The translations under genes were made by a program, and so were the position numbers. The notes under the pieces are model-generated. The model was not told where the DNA came from. It saw only the letters and a list, made by a program, of their open reading frames with translations, and searched no databases. This document shows, piece after piece, positions 58,367 through 64,000 of a stretch of 64,000 nt of DNA. Location of the stretch: positions 62,001 to 126,000 of the forward strand of contig NZ_JNFA01000030.1 in NCBI RefSeq assembly GCF_000766865.1, written 5' to 3'. This DNA is from Listeria booriae (GTDB taxonomy: Bacteria > Bacillota > Bacilli > Lactobacillales > Listeriaceae). The stretch's first letter is position 1. The number at the start of each line of letters is the position of its first letter.

Positions 58367-59323
58367 CTAAACGTATTTCAAGATTAAGCTTGCTGCCAAG
58401 AAAACAACAATCGCACTATTTGTCACCACAAAGTTCTTGATGGAGATGACGAATGTTTTGGCTTTGACTTGCTCGGCGTTGAATTTCTGTAAATTTTTGA
58501 ATACCGGGATGACTGCGATGAGGGTTAGTAGCATAATCGGGCTTAGGAATCCGATGGCTACAGAGACAATGATCGCTACAAACGAGCCATAATATAGCGC
58601 GTTAAACAGAATCACGGCGTACTTTTTACCAATGTAATACGGCAGTGTGTAACGGTGGTTCCGAATGTCCTCGTCCAGATCGCATATGTTGTTTGCCAAC
58701 ATGATGTTCGCGATTGTAAAAATACATGGCAACGAGATAACAATAATCCGGATAACTTCTATCAAATTCACTTTCACACTAACCCATTCGCCCGACCAAA
58801 TCAAGTTTGCAATTCCAGCGTCATACGCGTTCACATAAATCGCTAGAAAAACAATGCCGAACCCCATCGTCACGCCTGAAAAAATTTCACCTAACGGCAT
58901 GCGTGACAACGGAACTGGGCCGAACGTATACAGAATCCCAATACAAAAACAGACAAACCCAACTAGCAGTACTAATAAATCCGTTTCAAAAACGAGCCAA
59001 ACACCTAGGCCCGTCGCAATGAGAAACATCACGAAAATCGTCGCGATAACTACTTTTTCGGGTATTTGTTCTTGTCCGATGACATTACTCGTCGTTCGGT
59101 AGTCATAGTCATGATTGTTTGTTGCTTTTCGGTAATCCATGTAGTTATTAATTGCCGTTGTCGTTAAATCGAATATCAACATCGAGCCAAAGAAAATCAG
59201 CGTGTTCTTCCAATTAAATAAGTCGTATTGGTAAACCGCGAATAACGTCCCAATAATAAAAGGAAAAACACTGGCGATTTTCGTTTGTATTTCTACCAAT
59301 TTTAAAAATGCTGGTATCGACAC
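58367..59323 (-). CDS. dmkA: MenA-like prenyltransferase for demethylmenaquinone (DmkA)
   Basis: 318 aa from GTG 59323 (AAAGGAG seven to nine bases before). UbiA-superfamily integral membrane protein with the two Asp-rich diphosphate-binding motifs: NNYMDYRKATNNHDYD and NNICDLDEDIRNHRYTLP. It should prenylate 1,4-dihydroxy-2-naphthoate, providing the quinone pool dedicated to extracellular electron transfer, separate from the main MenA. It lies 14 bases after fmnB and 32 before fmnA, so one operon. Substrate assignment rests on the EET context. Confidence 0.9.
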   Translation of the reverse strand: MSIPAFLKLVEIQTKIASVFPFIIGTLFAVYQYDLFNWKNTLIFFGSMLIFDLTTTAINNYMDYRKATNNHDYDYRTTSNVIGQEQIPEKVVIATIFVMFLIATGLGVWLVFETDLLVLLVGFVCFCIGILYTFGPVPLSRMPLGEIFSGVTMGFGIVFLAIYVNAYDAGIANLIWSGEWVSVKVNLIEVIRIIVISLPCIFTIANIMLANNICDLDEDIRNHRYTLPYYIGKKYAVILFNALYYGSFVAIIVSVAIGFLSPIMLLTLIAVIPVFKNLQKFNAEQVKAKTFVISIKNFVVTNSAIVVFLAASLILKYV

Positions 59324-59337
59324 GCTTTACACTCCTT

Positions 59338-60420
59338 TTAGTTCGCCATTTGGAAATTCTTATCTGTTAACTTGAACTTCCCTTTCAAGCCAGATGTAAT
59401 GTATACTTTCTTTTCTTTACTTACAAAAATCGCTTCTACGTCTTTATATGTTTCGATGAACGCCATACCGCCTTGAATACCTTTGGAGAATGTCGCTGTG
59501 GAAAGGCCGTCGCCATCAATAGATTTCTTAGAGATGATAGAAACGCCTGCGATATCATTGTTGAATGGGTAACCTGTTTTAGGGTCCAATAGGTGATGGT
59601 ATTTAACGCCGTCTACTTCCAAATAACGTTCATAAATACCAGATGTTACAATCGATTTGTTTGCTTCTGGAATCGTGCCAATGACTGTTCCGCGAGATTC
59701 GAACGGATCTTGAATACCTACTACCCAGTCACCGCCTTTTGGACTGTCACCTTTCACAATGATATTCCCACCAAGGTCAATGATTGCTGTAGTTACGCCA
59801 TTTGCGTCTAAAACTTTCGCTACTTCATCTGCAATGTAACCTTTAGCGATGGCGCCAAGATCGAGTTCCATGCCTTTTTCTTCGAGGTATACGGTTTTGT
59901 CTGCGTCGTTCATTTTTACTTTTTTGTAGTCAATTAAAGGTAATTTGGCATCAATCTCCGCTTGGCTTGGTTTACGTGCATCGTCAAAGCCGATATGCCA
60001 TAGTGAAGTTAGCGGGCCAATTGTAATATCAAAGCTACCGCCTGAGCTTTCGCTATATTTCAAACCTTCTTGTATTAAATAGTAAACATCGTCATTCACT
60101 TTTACTGGTTTCTCGCCAGCTGCTAAATTTACTTTGTCGACTTCTGATGTTTTGCCGCTATCGCTTGTTGTGATTTGTTTGTCTAATTCTTTGATTCGGT
60201 CAAAAGCTTTGAGAAGGACATCCTCTTTGCCTTTGTCGTAGATTTTAATAACATTGACTGTTCCCATTAGAAAGTCTGTTTTTGTATATGGTTGGGAAAG
60301 TAGAACTGGATCAGAATCTTTAGATGTATCGCTTTTTTTAGCAGTTGTGTCATCGTTACCGCAAGCTGTGACAACGACCGCCATGATTAGTAGGAGAAAT
60401 AACATATAGAATTTCTTCAT
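59338..60420 (-). CDS. fmnB: Extracellular FAD:protein FMN transferase lipoprotein (ApbE family, FmnB)
   Basis: 360 aa from ATG 60420, eight bases after AAAGGTG; a longer in-frame ATG lacks support. The lipobox VVTAC places the lipidated Cys at residue 20. ApbE motifs: TDFLMGTVNVIKIYD, AIAKGYIADEV, IDLGGNIIVKGDSP, HHLLDPKTGYPFNN and GDGLSTATFSKG (Mg2+ and FAD binding). It covalently attaches FMN to Thr residues of PplA at the outer surface. A terminator lies between pplA and this gene. Confidence 0.95.
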   Translation of the reverse strand: MKKFYMLFLLLIMAVVVTACGNDDTTAKKSDTSKDSDPVLLSQPYTKTDFLMGTVNVIKIYDKGKEDVLLKAFDRIKELDKQITTSDSGKTSEVDKVNLAAGEKPVKVNDDVYYLIQEGLKYSESSGGSFDITIGPLTSLWHIGFDDARKPSQAEIDAKLPLIDYKKVKMNDADKTVYLEEKGMELDLGAIAKGYIADEVAKVLDANGVTTAIIDLGGNIIVKGDSPKGGDWVVGIQDPFESRGTVIGTIPEANKSIVTSGIYERYLEVDGVKYHHLLDPKTGYPFNNDIAGVSIISKKSIDGDGLSTATFSKGIQGGMAFIETYKDVEAIFVSKEKKVYITSGLKGKFKLTDKNFQMAN

Positions 60421-60505
60421 TTTAGTTGCACCTTTCGAATTGGGATTCATTTTTGAAATGGTATGATTGCTACTTTAATGTATCGGTGATTGATTGCTTT
60501 GTCAA

Positions 60506-60543
60506 CAAAAAGGAGCCCCAGAGTTTTCGCTCTGAAGCCCTTG
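60506..60543 (-). terminator. Terminator between pplA and fmnB
   Basis: Minus strand: GGGCTTCAGAG pairs with CTCTGGGGCTCC (several G-U) around CGAAAA, followed by TTTTTG. It lies 22 bp past the pplA stop. As it sits inside an otherwise co-oriented gene set, it probably makes pplA mRNA more abundant than the distal genes. Confidence 0.85.
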
Positions 60544-60564
60544 ATTTGTTGTAAACTTATTTAC

Positions 60565-61461
60565 TTATTCTGCTTCTACTTTGTTGTAAACTTTGATCAT
60601 ATCTGTGTTACCAGATTGAGCTGCGTTGTAAAGTTGTGCAGCATATGTTTTGAACAAGTTAGAAGAGTTTGTTGCGCCTGTAACTACTGCTACGTCGCCT
60701 GGGTTTTGTTTGTCAACAAGAGCTTTGTTTAGTGCTGGGATGTATTCTTGTGGACCAACGCCAGTTTTGTCTTTCATGTTCTTCTCGTAGTCAGCGTCGT
60801 CTGTTTTCTTCTTGCCATCTTTGTCTACGTAGTTGTAGTCAGATGTCGTGATTTTACCATCTTTAACTTCCATGCTGAATACTGCACGGTAGCCATGTGA
60901 GTAGTTTTGTTCTTCTAATGAATATTTACCGTCTTCTAATTTAGCGCCATTGTTGATTTCAATTGTAGCTGTGTCTGCGCGTTGTGCTGCTTGGATTAAT
61001 TGGTTCGCATAGTTGATGAAAGCATCAGAAGAGTGAGTCGCTCCAGTTACTACTTGAACGTCTGTTGCTACTTGTTTGTCAACTAATGATTTGTTTAGTG
61101 CTGGAATATATTCTTGTGGACCTGTTCCTACTTTAGCTTTCATGTTCTTCTCGTAGTCAGCGTCGTCTGTTTTCAGTTTACCGTCTTTGTCTACGTAGTT
61201 GTAGTCAGATTCAGTGATTTTACCATCTTTAACGTCGATTGAGAATTTAGCTTTCCAACCGTTGTCATCGAAGTTCTTTTCTTCTAATTTGTAAGTACCG
61301 TCTGTCATTGTACCATCTGTTTTAGCTTCTGTTTTCTTTGTATCTGACTGTTTAGTATCGCTAGACTTGCTATCGCTACTATTATCATTCCCACATGCTA
61401 CTAACAACATGCTTGACGCCATTACAGCTGTCAAAGCCATTACCAACTTTTTCTTCTTCAT
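60565..61461 (-). CDS. pplA: Flavinylated extracellular electron-transfer lipoprotein PplA
   Basis: 298 aa from ATG 61461 (GGTGGGAG eight bases before). Lipobox LLVACG with Cys near 24. After a Ser/Asp/Lys linker there are two tandem FMN-binding domains, each ending in a flavinylation motif: VTGATHSSDAF and VTGATNSSNLF, where the Thr before SS carries FMN. The two domains share long nearly identical DNA tracts (for example around 60790-60850 and 61150-61210), so the repeat is recent or kept homogenised. It shuttles electrons from the membrane quinol to iron or other acceptors. In L. monocytogenes its signal peptide also yields the pPplA pheromone. Confidence 0.95.
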   Translation of the reverse strand: MKKKKLVMALTAVMASSMLLVACGNDNSSDSKSSDTKQSDTKKTEAKTDGTMTDGTYKLEEKNFDDNGWKAKFSIDVKDGKITESDYNYVDKDGKLKTDDADYEKNMKAKVGTGPQEYIPALNKSLVDKQVATDVQVVTGATHSSDAFINYANQLIQAAQRADTATIEINNGAKLEDGKYSLEEQNYSHGYRAVFSMEVKDGKITTSDYNYVDKDGKKKTDDADYEKNMKDKTGVGPQEYIPALNKALVDKQNPGDVAVVTGATNSSNLFKTYAAQLYNAAQSGNTDMIKVYNKVEAE

Positions 61462-61853
61462 AAAATTAGCTCCCACCTTTTAAAATATTACTTGTGATAA
61501 CATGAACAATGAAAATCGCGCAAAATCACAAGCTCACCTTAATTCCACTTAAATATAACATTATTGTCTCAATTTGTCTACACTTAGTACACCAGATTCA
61601 AAAACTAACAATTTTCAGAAAGCGATTACTTAATTAATTTCCCGTATTATATTTCAATTTTTTTGACACATATCGGGTTTGTTGCGGCGCCGTGCTTTCC
61701 GTTCGAATTTGCGTTTGTTTCTCACTTTTTAAGGGTAAAGACCTCTAGACAGCGTTTGTTCTATCTGTTAAACTATGATAGGTTATTACTATAATTTTTA
61801 GTAACAGGACTTATAATTTTTGTGAATATACTTACAAGGAGTTGAGAAAGCAT
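61462..61853. promoter_or_regulatory. Divergent pplA / ndh2 regulatory region
   Basis: 392 bp without genes. For ndh2, TATAAT (61790-61795) is a good -10, with weak GTTAAA 17 bases upstream. It is overlapped by an inverted repeat TTACTA-N7-TAGTAA (61786-61804). For pplA, minus-strand TATAAT (61651-61646) is a -10 candidate without a clear -35, implying a leader of about 180 nt. Another TATAAT at 61812-61817 is less well placed. Confidence 0.5.
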
Positions 61854-63737
61854 ATGCCTGAAAAGAATATCGTTATTATAGGGGCGGGATATGCAGGTGT
61901 ACATGCGGCTAAGAAATTAGCGAAAAAGTACAAGAAAGACGATTCGGTGACGATCACGTTAATTGATAGACATTCCTATCACACGATGATGACTGAATTA
62001 CATGAAGTAGCTGGGGGACGCGTAGAACCAACAGCAATACAGTATGATTTACGCCATTTGTTTAATCGTACGAAGGTGAAATTGGTAACGGATAACGTAA
62101 CTAATGTAAACCACGACACAAAAACAGTGACTACAGAACATGGAAGCTATCCGTATGATTACCTAGTTTTAGGTATGGGCGGCGAGCCAAATGACTTCGG
62201 AACTCCTGGTGTTGGTGAACACGGTTTCACACTTTGGTCTTGGGAGAACGCGGTTAAATTACGCGAACATATCGAAACTATCGTGCATGACGCTTCTGAG
62301 GAGCAAGATGTAGCGCGACGTAAAGCCATGCTTACTTTTGCTATTTGTGGTTCTGGTTTTACTGGGATCGAAATGGTTGGGGAATTGCTTGACTGGAAAA
62401 CACGCCTTGCTAAAGATAACAAGGTGGATGTTTCTGAAATTGAATTGATTGTTGTCGAAGCGGCACCAACGATTCTGAACATGTTAGATCGCAAAGATGC
62501 TGATAAAGCTGAGAAATTCATGCTGAAAAAAGGCATCAAGATTATGAAAGACGCTGCCATTGTTGAGGTTAAACCTGAGAGCATTGTCTTGAAATCTGGC
62601 GAAGAAATTCCAACGCATACATTGATTTGGACTGCTGGTGTTCGTGCGAATTCTGATACGAAAGATTACGGTATGGAAGCAGCGCGTGCTGGTCGTTTGA
62701 AAGTTAATGAATACATGGAAGCTGAGAAATTCGAAAACACATACGTTATCGGTGACTTAGCTTACTACGAAGAGGAAGAAGGCAAACCAACTCCTCAAAT
62801 CGTTGAAGCAGCGGAACAAACTGGTATGACAGCTGCAAAAAGCATCATTGCTGAAATCAGCGGAACAGAAAAAGAAGCTTATAAAGGTAAATACCACGGT
62901 GTCATGGTTTCCATCGGCTCTAAATACGGTGTTGCTAACTTAGGCGGTCTTCGTTTACATGGCTGGTTCGCGATTTTCATGAAACACATGGTTAACCTTT
63001 ACTACTTCTTCGGAATCCGTAGTGGTTACTATATGACGCAATACGTTTTCCACGAGTTCTTCCATATTAGAGACAATCGTAACATCTTCCGTGGCTGGAC
63101 ATCCCGCTATGGTAACGTTCTTTGGTCCCTACCACTCCGCGTTTATCTCGGTTGGTTCTGGGTTGATGAAGCACTTTCTAAGATTTATGGTGAAACAACG
63201 TGGGATAAAGTTAGCCTTACGAACTTAAAACCATTGTTCCAAGGACTTGGATCTGATTCATGGTTAACAGCAACAACTTCAAAAATGCCATTCGAATGGT
63301 TACAAACGGATGCAACTTCTGGGGCTTCTCAAGCAGCAGGAGACGCGGCTGGAGCTGCAGCAACAAACGTAACAACACCAATTTTGAGTCATATGCCTGG
63401 TTGGTTTGAATGGATTATGAAATTAATTATGCCAAACCTTGACGTAGCACTATTCATGCAAAAAGTAGTACCGTTTATCGAGTTAGCAATCGGTCTTGCT
63501 TTAGTAGTTGGTCTATTCACTTGGTTAGTAAATATCGGAAGCGCTGGTTTCCTTGTAATGTTCACTCTTTGCGCAATGCTTGGTTGGGACAAATTCTGGG
63601 CGCTACCTGCTTCACTTGCACTAATGAATGGCGCTGGACGTACATTCGGTTTGGATTACTGGGTTATGCCTTGGTTCCAAAGACACTTGGGCCATTGGTG
63701 GTACGGAAAAGAAAGCTCCATATACCGAGACAAGTAA
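61854..63737 (+). CDS. ndh2: Type II NADH dehydrogenase of the EET pathway with membrane-spanning C-terminus (Ndh2)
   Basis: 627 aa from ATG 61854 (AAGGAG 12 bases before; an in-frame TTG at 61842 abuts the site). FAD-binding NIVIIGAGYAGVHAAKKL, NADH-binding FAICGSGFTGIEMVGEL, and NTYVIGDLAYYE identify NDH-2. Unlike the usual 400-residue enzyme, it has a C-terminal extension of about 220 residues with four or so helices (SLPLRVYLGWFWVDEALSKI, FIELAIGLALVVGLFTWLVN, LMNGAGRTFGLDYWVMPW) that resembles DoxX-type proteins. It passes electrons from NADH to the EET-specific quinone. Divergent from pplA. Confidence 0.95.
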   Translation: MPEKNIVIIGAGYAGVHAAKKLAKKYKKDDSVTITLIDRHSYHTMMTELHEVAGGRVEPTAIQYDLRHLFNRTKVKLVTDNVTNVNHDTKTVTTEHGSYPYDYLVLGMGGEPNDFGTPGVGEHGFTLWSWENAVKLREHIETIVHDASEEQDVARRKAMLTFAICGSGFTGIEMVGELLDWKTRLAKDNKVDVSEIELIVVEAAPTILNMLDRKDADKAEKFMLKKGIKIMKDAAIVEVKPESIVLKSGEEIPTHTLIWTAGVRANSDTKDYGMEAARAGRLKVNEYMEAEKFENTYVIGDLAYYEEEEGKPTPQIVEAAEQTGMTAAKSIIAEISGTEKEAYKGKYHGVMVSIGSKYGVANLGGLRLHGWFAIFMKHMVNLYYFFGIRSGYYMTQYVFHEFFHIRDNRNIFRGWTSRYGNVLWSLPLRVYLGWFWVDEALSKIYGETTWDKVSLTNLKPLFQGLGSDSWLTATTSKMPFEWLQTDATSGASQAAGDAAGAAATNVTTPILSHMPGWFEWIMKLIMPNLDVALFMQKVVPFIELAIGLALVVGLFTWLVNIGSAGFLVMFTLCAMLGWDKFWALPASLALMNGAGRTFGLDYWVMPWFQRHLGHWWYGKESSIYRDK

Positions 63738-63755
63738 TTTTATACGCTTAAATCC

Positions 63756-63797
63756 TAGCGAAAGGCAGCTAAAAACTGTCTTTCGCTATATATTTTT
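63756..63797 (+). terminator. Terminator after ndh2
   Basis: TAGCGAAAGGCAG pairs with CTGTCTTTCGCTA (one G-U) around a six-base loop, with a T5 run shortly after. It lies 19 bp past the ndh2 stop and before eetA, so eetA probably depends on read-through or its own promoter. Confidence 0.85.
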
Positions 63798-63850
63798 AGA
63801 CTAATGTATTACAATGTTAAGAGAAACTAGTTAGAGGGAGGACAAGAACC

Positions 63851-64000
63851 ATGAAGGAATACTTACATATGGTTAAACGTTGGGATGTTATTATTATCGT
63901 ACTGCTGACCATTCTTTCTTTTTTGCCTCTAGCTATTTTTACATATGCAAAAGCGCAAGAACCTGCCCCACCTGCTGGATCATCGTCAAAACTGGTGGCC
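63851..64000 (+). CDS. eetA: EetA-like membrane protein, C-terminus beyond window
   Basis: The first 50 codons only. AGGGAGGA lies nine to ten bases before ATG. A single hydrophobic segment (VIIIVLLTILSFLPLAIFTYA, split around residue 13-33) is followed by a Pro/Ser-rich start of an external region. Position after ndh2 and this topology match EetA of the L. monocytogenes EET locus. EetB is expected next. Confidence 0.8.
   Translation, partial: MKEYLHMVKRWDVIIIVLLTILSFLPLAIFTYAKAQEPAPPAGSSSKLVA

Overview
The window looks like a chromosomal segment of a Listeria-type low-GC Firmicute. The clearest signs are the extracellular electron transfer (EET) cluster at the right edge (fmnA, dmkA, fmnB, pplA, ndh2, start of eetA), which lies directly upstream of a complete S10-spc-alpha ribosomal protein cluster. 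Other signs are several PrfA-like Crp/Fnr regulators and an mgtA-RodA/FtsW-RodA/FtsW block like the one I recall in L. monocytogenes EGD-e (lmo2689-2687). Species cannot be named from sequence alone; the accessory left half argues against a standard L. monocytogenes genome.

Layout. 1-3.6 kb: a secreted papain-like protease (cut by the left edge) and three Crp/Fnr-type regulators. 3.8-8.8 kb: a 1462-residue secreted protein with a jelly-roll-like N-terminal part and 15 Ig-like modules in three blocks, then a lipoprotein. 8.8-20.1 kb: a tightly packed Wzx/Wzy-type polysaccharide locus (chain-length protein, tyrosine kinase, polymerase, SGNH-like protein, initiating glycosylphosphotransferase, three glycosyltransferases, flippase, epimerase, UDP-HexNAc dehydrogenase). 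20.2-26.9 kb: a fourth Crp/Fnr-like regulator, a SulP transporter, two DUF1254/DUF1214 proteins flanking a small membrane protein, and a BASS-type transporter. 26.9-31.4 kb: IS30 debris, a membrane-anchored HExxH protein, an esterase lipoprotein and a decayed duplicate of the DUF1214-BASS segment. 31.5-33.6 kb: a secreted subtilase fused to leucine-rich repeats.

34.4-37.4 kb: a Tn3-family transposase with a 38-bp right inverted repeat abutting mgtA, whose 5' part is missing. To its right the plus strand becomes strongly C-rich over G, whereas to its left it is G-rich, so the transposon appears to sit at a rearrangement junction. 39.4-42.4 kb: two RodA/FtsW paralogues and aroD. 42.8-57.2 kb: rplQ to rpsJ, all on the minus strand, including secY, adk, infA, rpmJ and rpoA. 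57.5-64 kb: the EET genes. Ndh2 passes electrons from NADH to demethylmenaquinone (DmkA is its prenyltransferase), then on to the surface flavoprotein PplA, which is flavinylated by FmnB with FMN derived from flavin moved by the FmnA/EcfT system.

Codon starts were moved inward from the longest frame where a Shine-Dalgarno sequence or family length demanded it (rplO, rplR, rplX, rplN, rpmC, rpsJ, adk, aroD, fmnB, pplA, ndh2 and others). No tRNA, rRNA or CRISPR array was seen.
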